From Allacma fusca (lineage: Eukaryota > Arthropoda > Collembola > Symphypleona > Sminthuridae), in assembly GCA_947179485.1 (NCBI GenBank), contig OX359245.1, forward strand, positions 26,771,067 to 26,835,066: DNA of 64,000 nt. The letters are read 5' to 3'. Positions within the stretch are counted from its first letter, which is position 1; each line of letters begins with the position of its first letter. This document shows, one piece after another, positions 36,490 to 49,798 of the stretch. The position numbers were made by a program, and so were the translations under genes. Under the pieces are notes generated by a model, which was not told the DNA's origin, made no database searches, and worked only from the letters and a program-made list of their open reading frames with translations.

Positions 36490-37956
36490 CTATTGAACTT
36501 TCTTCAATTTAGGCGTGAGGTAGGATTTGACGAAGAAATTAATAAAGAGGGAAACTACGACAGCCACGACAAACAGAACCAAGAAAATCACCTCCATGCT
36601 TCTACCACATTGTTCCCCTATTACTGAAAATAACAAATGTCATGTCATGAGGAATTTGCTTGTGAAATCCTTTGAGTAGATTTTGTGTTATATAAATATA
36701 ATGACATCTTCGAAATCAAAATAATTCTCTTACCAATGTAATACATTGAGACAAAGTTTAAGCTCAATGCGAAAAACATCTGGAGGATTTGTACGGTGGT
36801 TAAAACCATTGCTAGCCTCCTAGGAATCCGGACTTTTAAAACCTTTGTAATTATACATATATACGTTAAAAATAAAATAAGGAAAATAAATTGTATGATC
36901 TACATTAGAAATATTTGAAGTGTTTTGAGTTATAAAAATAATTCTATGAGAGAGTATGTATGTACATACCGACAAAGCATAATAGGTGTACATGAAGGAA
37001 TGGACGAAAGTGTTGATGAAATAAATACGCCCGATGGCATCGTAGTAGGAAAATCCGATCCAGCAGAGCACCAAGGTGGCCACGTGGTGAAACCTGTTTG
37101 TAATTCCGCAATTTTAAAGGAATTTTTCAAGACACAAATTGTACTGGAAATAATCCCTAACACATGCTATTTTTGAATTTGAGACTCTAAATGACATTAT
37201 ACATTCAAATACTTAGGAACTGGAAACATGTTTCTACAAATTTTAGTTTTTCCCCTCAAATATTGATCCCAAAATACTCAAGCCCAATTTGTACAAAATT
37301 TAATAATTTATTATTCTAGTAAATATTCAGTAATTCGAATTAAAGGGTTTTTGCAATCAATTTGAATTTTTTGAAGTAGATTTTCTTAAAAAATTACCAG
37401 TGTAGAAAGATCAATTTTTGTTTTCGTAAAACAATAAATGCAGTGTCCCCCAATTCCACAAATTTTGAGAGTAAGAACAACATACCCCAGAAAGAAGTAG
37501 CGTAATTGTGGTCATTCCTGAAAAAATACAATTCCTCCTATTACATTTTGATTTTGATGGTTGGAAAAAATTCGTGGAGTATGTACTTGCATTTTATACC
37601 TGACTTTTTTTTTTGAATTGCTCTTACCAAGTGCACATTGTCTTGTACATTCCATTAGGCTTGCTTATATTATATGAAAATTCGGGGAAGCTCCGAAATG
37701 TCGAGATAATTGAGAAAATGCTCAGACTTATATTCCACAGGAACAGTACATTATTTAATTTGAACGCGGGTCTATTCCTCATGTACTTTTGCCCGAAATA
37801 AATCCCCAGTAAATAAGTTAGAACTGTGATATAAAGTACGGGACGGTAGCTAACCAGGAAAGTCTTAACTTTTAAAATATCATAGATTTCAAAATCGTAG
37901 GCCTCTATAAAGTCCGAGACTTTTTGCACTTGTAAAATTTCCTCTGTGGACGCCAT
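36490..37956 (-). CDS. Very-long-chain fatty acid elongase (ELOVL family, ELOVL6-like)
   Basis: Five exons (37956-37628, 37517-37398, 37093-36970, 36842-36734, 36623-36490) join in phase to 271 residues, the normal ELOVL length. The catalytic histidine box H-x2-H-H is at residues 149-153 ('LHWFHH'), with Trp after the first His as in the ELOVL3/6 group that elongates saturated and monounsaturated acyl chains. Flanking family motifs are '[14 protein letters not shown]', '[14 protein letters not shown]' and '[16 protein letters not shown]'. Several hydrophobic helices and a Lys-rich C-terminus ('KLKKVQ') suit an ER membrane condensing enzyme (3-ketoacyl-CoA synthase, using malonyl-CoA). Exon 4 starts at AAG|GTTTTA, the only acceptor that keeps frame. 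It converges with CRAL-TRIO gene E 335 bp away. Confidence is high for the family and moderate for the ELOVL6-like subclass. Confidence 0.93.
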
Positions 37957-40900
37957 TTTGTAGCACAGTTCTCAAATTTGAAGGGGACAGTCCAAATGAG
38001 GCAGCTCTGGCCGGCACAGTCGTGGATCAAGTAACTGAAGAAAAGCGAAAATTTCTGCAGAATTTATAATTATTACTAAACAGCAAAATATGTTATTGTC
38101 GATCTCGTAATGCTGGAACTCTCTTGGGAATTACCTTTTGCTCTGTACTTAATTTGACTCCATATCTTTAAAACGTGTCCCTATTCTTGAAAAGTGGTTT
38201 GTGACGTCAGTAATGTGCGAAATGTGGGAAAGGGATTTCAATGTTTGTAAGCACTGAAGTTCCGATTGCAGAACCTGCCGGATGTCTATTACAAGAAACC
38301 TTGTCATTTAAGTTCAAAGTCCAAATTCTATCTACTTAATTGACTAATGAGCATGAGTGAGCTCAAGTTGAAGCATTATTTGTTCTCACCTTGCTTCACT
38401 TTTGCGCAACTCACTCGAGATTTGGGTAAGTCAAACTCTAAGCAGTAATGAATTTTTTACAAAACCAATATTATTAGACATTTTTAGAACTGCAGGAATT
38501 GTGTAATAACAAGGAATTCTCGTTTCAGTTCCACCCCAAAATTTCTGTCAAATTTGCTGCATAATTATGTTCCCTCCAAAAATTTTGAATTAGTTTTTCA
38601 AAATTTTTGAATGTATCAAAATTAAAGATGGACATGCTTAGTTTTTTTACAACATGGGCTGAAATTTGTTAATACATTTTTACAAATTACATACTATGGG
38701 ATATGTTTGCAGCTGAAAACACAACATCAAATTCAAACAGGAATAGCTTCCCTTGATATTTCCGAGTTAGTGGAGTGTGCCGAGAGTGTGGGAACATTAT
38801 TTTCCCGAAGTCTCAACCGGCAATGTGTGGCATTTCAACACACGTCAATCGTGTGATTATGTTCATTGCTAAAAGCAGGGCATGATGAGAGCTCGTGTTT
38901 TCCATGTGTGCTGAATTTACTTGATGTTCATTTAGTGGGGAATACCCTCAAGTTGAGCATCGTATTCTACGGGAACTAGTCAACACGTTTTAAAATACTT
39001 GAGCTTCTAGAAGAGTTTTGTTTATGCTTGACATGAATTTATTGAGGAAGTACAGGATATCATTTTTGTTTTATTATTTAATTAAAATTTATACTCATTA
39101 TAGTTTCCGACCATGGTAGTAAGTAGCAGTAGAGCTTTTATCTCCCAGGGTTATCAGGGATGTTGTGTCAACTCCACTTTAGATCTGTTGCAGGTGAAAA
39201 CAGAATTCCCTATACAGGGCACTAAAATTAATGCGGTCATTGTCAAATTGTTAATTTTTATCGAAAGGGCATGCTTTTGAAATATGTTAATTGCATTCCC
39301 TTGGGAATCCACAAAGAGACTGCACTCTTCCCGGTAATACGTACAATTACTTGCAGGTATTTAATTAGTATTTGGTCAAATTAAATTTCCCTTGTAAGCA
39401 GTCATCAAACAAGACGATATTAACCTTCAAGGATTAAGACCGTGTCATGTACCCTGTTTATATCTGTATGAGCGGCCTTAAAAGTATCGTTATAATTTTT
39501 ACCTCTTTCCATCAACATTTTGAGAAAATTCAGGAGAAAATCTACGAATATTATGGAAACAGTGTGCTGTGGTTTTATTTGAAGTTGTGGAATGCATTAT
39601 TTGAGGAGGAAAAACGTAAAAATTTATCATTATGCTGTTAATATGAATTGAGTTTTATAACGAAGGTTCATCTTTACTTGACGGCATCCTAACCTAGAAT
39701 GGCAGGATCAGTTAGCATCAGTATGCTCCGCATATTCTCTCTTGCAGATAGCATGAAAGCCAGATTTAACTTCTTAATTCCTGGGGAAAATGAAGTTTGA
39801 AATACACTGCAAGAGTATATGTAGATAATTAGCACAGGAATTATTTATTTGTTATAGCAAGGCATGAATTATTCGCAATGCTTTTGCTTAATATTTCAAA
39901 TGTTTTTGAGTGGTCTAGAGAATGTGGGAATCGAAATTTGTTGAAGGAGAACAAGTAATTAAATAATACAACATAAGTCCTAGCTTCTTAAAAAATTTTT
40001 TGCTTCTAGTGAAATGAGATTTTTCGGAATGACTACAATTATTATACATATAACAAATACTATGCGTAATGACGGGAAAGTGAATCCTAGTGTGTAAATA
40101 ACTATAGGTAATATTTTCTGAACCTCAAAAAACAATTTCCGCGATACCTGATTCTTGTGTAGAGAAAGGTTGTAAATGTTGCGAAAATTTTCCTGGGGAA
40201 ATCCCTACCTTCAATTAAATTTTGGGGCTTCATTTCAATGCATGCATACATTTTCATGTTAATTACCAGTATTTTAATCAAATTCCAGACGAAACTAAAT
40301 TCCTATCGCTAGTATTTCTAGGTAACAGAAATCCTAGCCTTGGAAGAGTGCTAGTGGAAATTCTAGATTTAATTCGATGTTGTATCTAACAGTGAAATTC
40401 CAATCTATCGAATTAAATCTCATTCATTGACATTAAATACATCCAAAACTTGCTTTAATTTAAAAACTCACTGTTTTGCATATAATCGTCCTTTTGTTAT
40501 CTCAATTCGATCCGCTTTTGGCTACAATCTTTTAGTGATTGTAAATAAGGTGCGTTTCGCTGAACGTCTGACAGATTATATGTGCACCTTCATTACTTCT
40601 ATTCTTTGAACACGACATTCGTTGTCAATATTTACTCTCTTTAACCCTTTTGCTCAAGTATATTCAATAAAAGCAGACTTCTTACAATTTATTCAACTAC
40701 AGACAATCGATGTAACGATACTGAGCGAAATTTCATGAGCCCATATCGTGATAAAGGTAAAGAGATCCATAAATTAATTTTCAGTTAATTTACAAAAATT
40801 ATTTTATTGTCAATACAAAGATACATATGGGTGTTCCATGGGGCAATTATTTTTCAAGGTAAAATTTTATTTAAGCAATTTCTTTAAAACTACTCACATG

Positions 40901-41154
40901 GAGATTTTATTTTTAGTTAGGAAGCAACCAAACTGTAATCTACTACATTGTACATCCACAAAGCAATTCGTTATAAAATTATCCTGAAAAACTAATTTCG
41001 TGTTGAAATCTAAAATCATTTCGAATACTGCCATTGGGTAAAAGCGCAAATACATATTTTACACAAAACTATTGCAAATACGTAGAACATTTGTTTGGTA
41101 AAATAGTGTTTACAAAACCACTGTAGGGTTGGTTTGGTTACTGACTTAAACGTC
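37957..41154. other. Intergenic stretch, no gene recognised
   Basis: 3.2 kb of AT-rich sequence without a supported gene. The last ~560 bp (about 40590-41150) resembles 48130-48720, the region upstream of the second receptor copy, so the promoter region was duplicated with the gene. Confidence 0.55.
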
Positions 41155-43218
41155 ATGACGACTCAACAAAATTGGATTATATTCTCAGAAATTATTTTCT
41201 TAGTCAAAATTACATGGTGTTTAAATGCTAACACAAACAAAGCGGAATTATTAAATGAACTCATTTCAAGCTATTCCAACTGCGTTGTACGATTAGCTCA
41301 GCTAACGCCAACGCTTGACCATTTTGAAATATCGACGCCATTTATATTGCAGAATTTCGATCCTGCAAAAATCTTGTCGTCCAAGCATGGTCCAAATAAC
41401 ACCGTCAAAGAACCTCAATTCGTATTTAAGCAAACCAGCTTGAATTGCTTCACTTATTTAGCAACGACCCCAAAAAATTTCGGGGTAGAAACTTTCAACA
41501 AAACATTTGGGAATTTTACCAGAAATAACCTGATTCTCTTCTACAAACCAATACTCCGAGTATTGTATCATATTCCCCGCAACGCCCAATTCAATATTAT
41601 TATTATTACCCCTGAGGATACGAGTGACAGCGAATATTTCAACGCGTTTTTGCTAGCAATAAGAGGCAACATTTTATTTTACACCCCAATATTTGTGCTC
41701 TTTCACCACTTTAACGTGTCCACCAGTGAGGCCATAATAAATGGCTACAACGTATGTTGGTACAGTGAGCATTGCCGAATGTATTTTCGTTGCAATTCTA
41801 AGAATTGCCAGGAAAAGATGGAATCCACGTTCAATTCCGTGACAAATTTTGGTAAAAAAGCATTTCTACTCGACTTCGACTCCAACCCTGTGGGCGAATT
41901 GAAACTACGAAGCCCATTTGAGCGTACTCGTCCATGGAGCCTAATCAGATGTGTTTCACATTTCTTTAGGGAAGTTTTTGACAAAAATGTCTCTGTTTTT
42001 ATGCTTCAGTTTAAGCAGGACGGTAGAACTTTTATTTTGAGACCACATTTTGTCATGTATGGTAAATTGAATGGGAGCTATTTTCAGGTATCCCGAACCA
42101 CTGGGTTCAATTTTATCACGTCCGACAGCGTCACGGCTGTTATACATGAGCTCAGCATTTACACGAATCCCTTTGAGATAAATTTGTGGCTATTCATTGG
42201 GCTGACTTTGCTAACCATTTCTGTACTATTATCTTTATGCTCACAATCAATTCAGAAAACCTCCTCATGGAGCATGTTTTTCAATAATTTGCTTCAAATG
42301 GCTACAAGTGTTGTGGACCAAAGTATTAAAATCGAAGAGAGCATTGAGCATAAGTTCACAAATAAATACCGACAATTTATTCTTGGGATATGGCTCCTGG
42401 CTTGCATCTTGCTAACGAACAGTTACAAGGGCGAAGTAAAATCCGCGTTCTCCACTGAAAACGCGTTTACGACCATATGGCGGCACTTGCAGGAGTTGAA
42501 AAATTTTACGTATTACATACCGATGGGTAATTGCACTTACAAAAACTTCAACGGCAGCAATCAATTTTGTACCAATTACAATAAAGCTTACCCCAGCTGC
42601 CTGCGAGCTTTCATGAAAACAGGATCAGGAAATCTGCATTTTGAATCCGGGAGGGAAGTTTTGGTGGATAATGCTATTACATTGAAAAATAACTTCGATG
42701 CATCAAAGTTTCATTGCTTATGCAATCAGGACTGGGAAGAGGCACTTCAGAAAAATTTGACAAAGCGAAAAACCGTGCTGCTCGTTCCCAAATACGATTT
42801 TGATACATATTGGCAAAAAGTTGAGGAAGCAATAAAGGATAGTCAATTAAAGTTTTCCCACAACCGAAAAATTCTGGATGATCATACTTTTCAATCGGTG
42901 AAATATTTTTACACCTCCGACCAACCCTTTCGACCCCCCAGATCTGGTAGTGTTGCGCACGAAAAATACGACTATTTTTTTAAACGCGCCCATGTAATGA
43001 TTAATGGTGGACTGCTTTTGCTATGGGAAAAATGGGATAAAATAAAGTTTTCCAAATGTGGGGAAAAAATTCGAAAACGTGAGTACTTGCATGGTCCGAA
43101 GGCACTGACAATGCAAAGTTCAATGGGGCTTGTTTTATATATATTTTTATGCAGCATTCTGACTTGTTTGTTAGTATTTGGGGCAGAAAATTTTCTCAGA
43201 AAAAGTCAAAAGAATTAG
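41155..43218 (+). CDS. Divergent ionotropic-receptor-like ligand-gated channel, intronless
   Basis: One uninterrupted frame of 687 residues. The ATG at 41155 is preferred because the paralogue at 48721 starts at the same place. A hydrophobic N-terminus (about residues 7-25) may be a signal peptide, followed by a long extracellular region. Channel segments: a membrane helix at about 337-362 ('INLWLFIGLTLLTISVLL'), a pore-region stretch, a second helix at about 407-425 ('FILGIWLLACILLTNSYKG') with the glutamate-receptor-like W..L..Y..E..S pattern, a second ligand-binding half, and a last helix at about 655-680 ('LYIFLCSILTCLLVFG'). This order matches the iGluR/IR superfamily; arthropod IRs detect odour, taste, temperature or humidity at the dendrite membrane. 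Lack of introns is typical of divergent IRs. A chemosensory role is inferred, and no ligand residue is claimed. Confidence 0.82.
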   Translation: MTTQQNWIIFSEIIFLVKITWCLNANTNKAELLNELISSYSNCVVRLAQLTPTLDHFEISTPFILQNFDPAKILSSKHGPNNTVKEPQFVFKQTSLNCFTYLATTPKNFGVETFNKTFGNFTRNNLILFYKPILRVLYHIPRNAQFNIIIITPEDTSDSEYFNAFLLAIRGNILFYTPIFVLFHHFNVSTSEAIINGYNVCWYSEHCRMYFRCNSKNCQEKMESTFNSVTNFGKKAFLLDFDSNPVGELKLRSPFERTRPWSLIRCVSHFFREVFDKNVSVFMLQFKQDGRTFILRPHFVMYGKLNGSYFQVSRTTGFNFITSDSVTAVIHELSIYTNPFEINLWLFIGLTLLTISVLLSLCSQSIQKTSSWSMFFNNLLQMATSVVDQSIKIEESIEHKFTNKYRQFILGIWLLACILLTNSYKGEVKSAFSTENAFTTIWRHLQELKNFTYYIPMGNCTYKNFNGSNQFCTNYNKAYPSCLRAFMKTGSGNLHFESGREVLVDNAITLKNNFDASKFHCLCNQDWEEALQKNLTKRKTVLLVPKYDFDTYWQKVEEAIKDSQLKFSHNRKILDDHTFQSVKYFYTSDQPFRPPRSGSVAHEKYDYFFKRAHVMINGGLLLLWEKWDKIKFSKCGEKIRKREYLHGPKALTMQSSMGLVLYIFLCSILTCLLVFGAENFLRKSQKN

Positions 43219-43556
43219 CCCTCTGTTTGTCATTCATAGAGTTTGGTTCGCTTCAGAGGTTGCAAGGGAAAATTTATTAATCTTGGAGTTCTTCCCCACT
43301 ATTAATCAGTATGAGCAAAGAAAGTCATAGTTGTGGCAGTTATTATAGTTCCCTGATTCCATGATTTTGTTTTATTACGTTTGTATTTCGCCGTAAATAA
43401 TTATAATGCAATAAATTTTCTCAAAATGTTAACTGTACAATGATTCCCTCACATTTTTTTCACGGCTCTCCATACGGGAAGCCCATAGTCAATATGTGAA
43501 AAACCTAAGGATTTGAATACAATTTTCATTAATGTCTTATTTATGAGGCGTTTGAA

Positions 43557-45255
43557 TCAGCCTAATCTGGAACATTTAAATTTAATCTTTTTGTTTACAT
43601 ATGTAGAGTGAGCGTCAAACTTTAGGTTGCTGTCGAATAGAATTCCTAAGTACTTAAAATTATGTACTCGCTGGACAATTTCATTATTGCATTGGATGGA
43701 TGGTATAAAGGCTTTGCGTTTACTTTTTGGTTTAGAAAATGTCATAAAATAAGTTTTGGCAAAGTTCACTTGCATATCATTATCTTGACACCATTTGTTA
43801 ATATTAAATAAAGTACTTTCTAGTTTTCTTTCATTACTTTAGCATCTGGTCCAGTGCACACGGAACCAATTTCATCTGCATATAATGCAGAATCCTTGAC
43901 ATTTAGACACGTCGTTACAAAAATAATGAATAGGATAGGTCCGAGCACACTTCCCTGTGGGACACCACCATTTAAACTATTTACAAGATATGTACTTACC
44001 TAATTTTATACAGAATTTTCGCTCTATAAGATAATTACATAGAATGCATACAAGGTAGGCAGGCACTCTATATTTAAATTTAAGCTTATTAATTAGCATT
44101 AAATATTTTACACTGTCGAAAGCTTTGCATAAATCAACAAAGAGTGCGGATACATACAGTGACTGTCCATATATTAACATTAAAGATGTGAATAACTAGT
44201 CTCCGATGGATAAATCCATCGGAACTTGCACTAAAGCGCTGAAATATTAAAGTAATATAAGTAGATATATAGAAGAGATTGACAGGAAAAAATCAAGGAT
44301 TTCGTTTGTTAGATTAGTAGAAACAAATTGGAGGAAAAAAATGAAACTTTTGTGTGACAAAAGTTTGCATTATGACTACCGCTTTGCCTGTCTGTCCCCA
44401 AATTTCACGAAAAAAGTGCTCTGGCACGGATGACATTGTTTGCATTTACCGTCTATAATGTCATAATTAAATGAATGAGGTAATTATATTCCGGGGAAAT
44501 TAATTACACCCATATTAAAATGTTTCAAATGTCCGGTGGTGCATTGACGGTAATTGTATGACAAACCCATCCGAATTGCTACACGCTCCGTATTCAGCTC
44601 CTCAAACAGTGATTTGTATGTAGAGGAGGTTTGGAACAATTAAAAAATACCTCACACTGGCAGACTGGTGTTCTACAGCAAGATACTGGACCGTCATATA
44701 ACGAAGACATCCCCAAAAAATAGGAAGTGTCCAATGAAAATTATCCCTGACAGCGTAAGAAGCGACGCGTAAGAGTAAGATCGACGAGTAATTAGGGCGG
44801 TTTTCCACGCATGGGGAAATAGTTAAGTTTTAATTGACTGGTTAAACATATCCGCTAAAACTGGGGCAAATAGATCAGGGTAGGATTTGATCACTTTTGG
44901 GGGGACACTTTTGATGCCACTGCTTGTGTTACCCTTAGTGTTTTTAATTCCCTTCATTACTTCTGTACAGGAGACAGCAACAAATTCCTGCCTTACAGGT
45001 TGTGTATTAATATAGTTGGAGAGAAGAGAATCTTCATTGCTATGGTTCAAAGTAAAAGTATCGGAAAGGTGTTTCCAGATGCTTAGCTTATCACATACAT
45101 AGTTATTATCATATTTCAGTTCTGCGATATCCGTACATTTGATTTTGTCTCCTATATGGGATTTAAATATGTCATAAGAATCTTTTGAGGATTTACACGA
45201 TTTAAATTTATTGCGATAGTATGTGACATTCGCATGTCTTACTGAGGAAGTATCA
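43557..45255 (-). pseudogene. Decayed LINE reverse transcriptase fragment
   Basis: Minus-strand pieces in several frames match successive parts of a non-LTR RT. About 45250-44826 holds the pre-RT and finger region ('VMKGIKNTKGNTSSGIKSV', 'PPKVIKSYPDLFAPVLADM'). About 44180-43980 has 'ALFVDLCKAFDSV' (motif A). About 43985-43840 has 'GGVPQGSVLGPILFI' and 'ALYADE', where the active-site YADD reads YADE. About 43775-43557 is the 'FKYLGILFDSNLKF' block. The stretch 44190-44820 does not fit the RT and may be an insertion. Clade uncertain (CR1/Jockey-like). It has stops and frameshifts and is dead. Confidence 0.75.
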
Positions 45256-46530
45256 ATGTTCCTTCATTTTTTATATTTAGACCAGGCTGCGGCTGTATTT
45301 ACTTTGCATGCAATTTTCTTTAGGTGGGTTTTCTTGTGTATGCGTTTTTTTATTTTTTATTTAAAAAGCAACCTTTGTATTTTCTTCCCTAAAAATTTAT
45401 TCCGAACTTGGAAAGGGTTATCCGCAAGCCTACCTATATTAAATCTACTTATGTCTACAAGAGACCTAATCATACATAAATGTTCAGTACTTCGGAATTA
45501 AAACCACAACCTACATAAATGCCTTTAACGAATCTGCGCAGATATAGATATACCAGAGGTCACAGCGTTATGAACCTGCTTTACTACTATATCACTAACT
45601 TAGGAATATCGTAATATATTAAACAAGATGGACCAAGGGAAGTATATATATATTGTCAAGGGTGGAGAAAATAAAGGAGAGGAGGTAAAATCAGGGTTGG
45701 ATATAAGTACAAATATTGTACTGAGATTTATTCGGATAAAATCAATGTAATAGAAAGAGAAATACTATCAGTGGTTGGACACGTTAGTCTAACAAAAAGA
45801 TAACAGCAAAGTGATCCTTAACTGTTATATCCTTTTGGAGAGATCGGCCTTGCTCCTTTTTAGCATTGGCTACATTTTGGTAACATCATTTTTAACAAAT
45901 AGATTTTAAATTGCAGATTTAAATTCAACACTTGAATAACTAAAATAAATATTTTAGTTAAAGTAAACATGGTCTGTAGACGATGCTAGTGGCAGAGAAG
46001 ATCATGACAATGTTTATGTGACAGCACCAATGAAGGTGTTTGTAGCTCTTACTACACACTTAACATCATCTGAGACAACCGCACTGTAAACAAACAAAAA
46101 GTGTAATATTCATCAATGTCACCTTCGCCTTGATGTGGCTTTTTACGTTTTCGTATACTTAAGGCATGTACATAACCGAATACATGCACCCTCGGTAGGT
46201 ACAATTTTAGTACTACGTGCAAATTATATAATTAGTTTTCATAAATTGTTCAATTTCACGCAATTGTAAAAAGAGCTACTCTTAACCTACAATATTCACA
46301 GTACATACACTACCATACTTACAATTAGTTATAACTCGCACTTCCGACACCCTACAGACATGTTCATTTGGAGGAGGTTACCAAATCTTTGGAGCGCGGT
46401 ACAAGTTTGAACTTCAAAGCACATTGGTGCTTAGCTCATTTTTGTTTTCATATAAAAAACCACTAAGTGCAAGTTTATAAAATTAAAAAAGATGATTTTG
46501 ATGAGGTAAATAAACGCTAATCAGTGTAAA
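45256..46530. other. Unassigned stretch
   Basis: No supported gene. The 45860-46000 part resembles 33270-33410. Confidence 0.45.
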
Positions 46531-46611
46531 ATGCCAACATGTATTGTTCTTCGTTGCAATAATACCCATTGGAATTTTTTTCGCCTTCCAGTCAATGAAA
46601 AGAACATGAAT
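46531..46611 (+). pseudogene. THAP-like zinc-finger remnant
   Basis: A 26-residue frame begins 'MPTCIVLRCNN' and has 'FFRLPVNEK', recalling the C-x4-C and F-x-x-P parts of a THAP DNA-binding domain. It stops before the second Cys/His pair. THAP domains occur in P-type transposases and in host genes. Weak evidence. Confidence 0.3.
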
Positions 46612-46707
46612 TAATGGATTAAGATTTTTAATTGTTAGCACAATCATACACATCAATGAATCTCAGGTCATATTACTATTAGATTCAGTACTAGATATAT
46701 TTTAATG

Positions 46708-46911
46708 CTAATTTACCTCTACAATGTAATACGGTAATTTTGATTTATTTTTAGTGGATCCTCTTCCAGGTTCAACATGCCCAGTACTGTTATTGCTCCC
46801 TTTGACCATTTTTCTAACAGTTACGTAATTAATTTTTGTGGTCTTTTCCACTAGCCAAAAATTCTGATCCATTTTCACAGAATTTAACAATTTACGACGT
46901 CGAAAAAACAT
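46708..46911 (-). other. Possible helix-turn-helix transposon fragment
   Basis: A 67-codon frame contains 'INYVTVRKMVKGSNN' and a Gly/Lys-rich tail, recalling the short HTH that opens some transposon proteins. No catalytic part follows. Low confidence. Confidence 0.25.
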
Positions 46912-48720
46912 TCATATTTTAGTTTTAATTTCGCAGTCCTATATGTTTCAATGCTAATTAAAAATGAGCTAAGCACCAGTATCGGAATTCGCGGATATTT
47001 ATTCACACTCCCTCCGTGTCTTGCACAAAGCAATCTGAACATGTCTACACAAACCGGCACTTTTAAATCGTCTATCTCAACAACGACCATTCATTATTCA
47101 TTCATCTGATGCATACGAAACCTACATTGAATTACCCTCTCTACTTCGGATTCTACTGGCACGTTTTTACACTATATTTGTAAGGACACATTAGAAAACT
47201 CATTGCAACAACTATCTTCTTCTTACCGCTGCATACACATTTGTCCGTATCGATTTTGTTTGACTTCTGCACGTTCTTGCTCCTTTTATCAATTTGAAGG
47301 TTGAGTACAGCTTTGAGTTAAGCGACATGGCAAGAAAATGTGATTTAGAATATGAGCCAGAACAAAGCCCTTCAAATTTTGAATAGGGTTTTAGGATTAT
47401 TAATCATTGGAAATTCTAAGCTGAGTACACAATCTTTAGTCAGAAGCAAGGGTCGGATTTTTGTGGGATGACGGGAAGCAACATGGAATTTTACAATGGT
47501 TGACCTAATTTGGCAGGGATCTTGTTGGGAATTAATTTTTGCCAACAGGAATTTTGAAAATCGTTGAACTTAATTTCAGCAGGGATTTTTGAAATCGCTG
47601 AGAAAATCCCTGCAAGGACGAAAGATTCAGCAGGAAAATTCAGAAATGATCTTCCAGGGAGATTTGCAAAGATTCAACCCCTGGTCAGGAGACCGAAATA
47701 AATATAAGACTTCTATAATTATTTACAAACCAGCGTTTGTTGAATAAAAAGCACTTTAATAGATGTAACTAAACTTCGTCCTTATCATCAAAACCAATTA
47801 ATCTCCCATCTTGATTGAACAGCAATTTACACGAATACATCTAAAATTAATATACAGTAGTTGTGTTCACCCTGAACATTAATTCCGTCCCCTGACAACG
47901 TTTCAATGAAACACAGCTTAGCCACAAATACATTTAGATAAAAACATTTAAAAAATAATCATTTTTATCTGTATGTGTTGTTACTTGCACATAACCGTTC
48001 TTATTTTATAATTTCAATTTAACCAACTTTTGCCTTAGATATTTAATAAATGCATTTTATAAGTGAGTGTACGTAACATGCATTTATTAAACTATGAACT
48101 ACTGACGAAATATAAATACACGTTCATTGTAATTGTTCTTTGAACACGATATTCGTTGTCGTTATTAGCTCTCGTTGAACCTATCCTTTGCTTGGCGTCT
48201 TGAATGTAAGCATGTTGAACAAACAATTATTCAATTTCAGACAATCGCTATAAAGACATTCATTGAAATTGCATGAGCTCATATCATGCTAAATGTATGG
48301 AGTTCGACAATAGATTTTTCTAATAATTTATACTAACTATACTGGTGAAATTACTACTTTAGATGACCCATACAGACATAGAACATTTAAGTTTTTTCGT
48401 TATCAAGTTTTGTAAGAACAAAATGCATATCATCGAGCAATTTATTTTGAACATTACATATGCATTATGCAATTCATTTAAAACATCTCACATGGAGATT
48501 ACTTTTATTGTTAGTTGCTATACAACCATGCTATGAAAAACTAACTCGAAATTAAATATTTGCAAGAAAATACAAAATTATTCTCAAACATTACTTTCGC
48601 GTTAACCGTCTTGAAAATCGTCTTGAATTCTCTAATTTTGCAAAGGTGAAAGGGAATAGTAGTACAATTTCGTGACCAAATATTAATAATAAAATCGCGG
48701 CACCTAAAGGCTTAGAAGGC
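46912..48720. other. Upstream region of the second receptor copy, with a repeat
   Basis: No gene. About 47945-48112 is a direct, diverged copy of 63075-63243 (shared TTACTTGCA, TTCTTATTTTATA and ATGCATTTATT blocks). About 48130-48720 resembles the region before the intact receptor gene. Confidence 0.55.
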
Positions 48721-49635
48721 ATGAAGACTGAAATTTGGATGATGTTTTCACAAATTACATTTTTAGTCAACCCAATCTGCTGCTCAATTGTTAAAGCAAA
48801 CAAAGTGGAATTACTGAATGATCTAATTGCAAGTTATTTCAACTGCATTGTACGATTAGCTCAGCTAACGTCGACGTTTGATAATTTTGAAATTACGACG
48901 CCATTTATATTGCAGAAATTTGATTCAACGAAAATCTTGTAGTCCAAGCATGGTTTAAATAACACCGTCAAAGAAGATCAATTCGTATTTAAACAAACAA
49001 GTTTGAATTGCTTCATTTATTTAGCAATGACTCCTAAAAATTTGGGGGAAAAAACTTTCAACAAAACATTTGGTAATTTTAGCAGAAATCATTTGATCCT
49101 TTTCTACAAACCAATACTCCGAGTAATGTACCACATTTCCCGCAACGCCCGATTTAATATTATTATTATTACCCCCGAGGATACGAGTGCCAGCGAATAT
49201 TTCAACGCCTTTTTATATGCAATACGAGTCCATACTTTATTTTACGCCCCAATATTTGTACTCTTTCACCACTTTAACGTGTCCACCAGTGAGGCTATAA
49301 TAAATGGCTACAAAGTCTGCTGGTACAGTGAGCATTGTCGAATGTATTTTCGTTGCGATTCTAAGGATTGCCAGGAAAAAATGGAATCCACGTTCAATTT
49401 CGTGACAAAGTTTGGTAAAAAAGCATTTCTACGAGACTACGACTCCAACCCTGTGGGGGAATTGAAACTACGCAGCCCATTTGAGCGTACTTGTCCATGG
49501 AGCCTAATCAAATGTGTTTTTCATTTCTTTAGGGAAGTTTTTGACAAAAATATCTCTGTTTTTACTCTAGAGTTTAAGCAAGACGGTAAATTTGTTAGTA
49601 TGAGCCCACATGTTGTCATGTATAGTCCATTGAAG
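48721..49635 (+). pseudogene. Ionotropic-receptor-like copy 2, 5' part
   Basis: Collinear with the intact gene at 41155 from its ATG on. A TCG codon has become TAG at 48940-48942; after it the same frame runs on with high similarity ('LFHHFNVSTSEAIINGY', 'CPWSLIKCVFHFFREVF'). Similarity ends at TCCATTGAA (49635), where unrelated retroelement sequence begins. The nonsense codon and truncation make this a pseudogene. The remainder of the gene lies beyond 55612. Confidence 0.85.
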
Positions 49636-49798
49636 TCGCTTTGCAGTTTGAATTTGGTATGGTATTCTAGGATAAATTGTTAATTCTCTTTTTAAAATTC
49701 TGTTTTCTTCCTATTTCCAACTAACCAAGAATATTTAAGATACTTTGTAATTAAATACTTCGACGTAACTAGAATATCTCAGAGTAGCAGAATACCCC

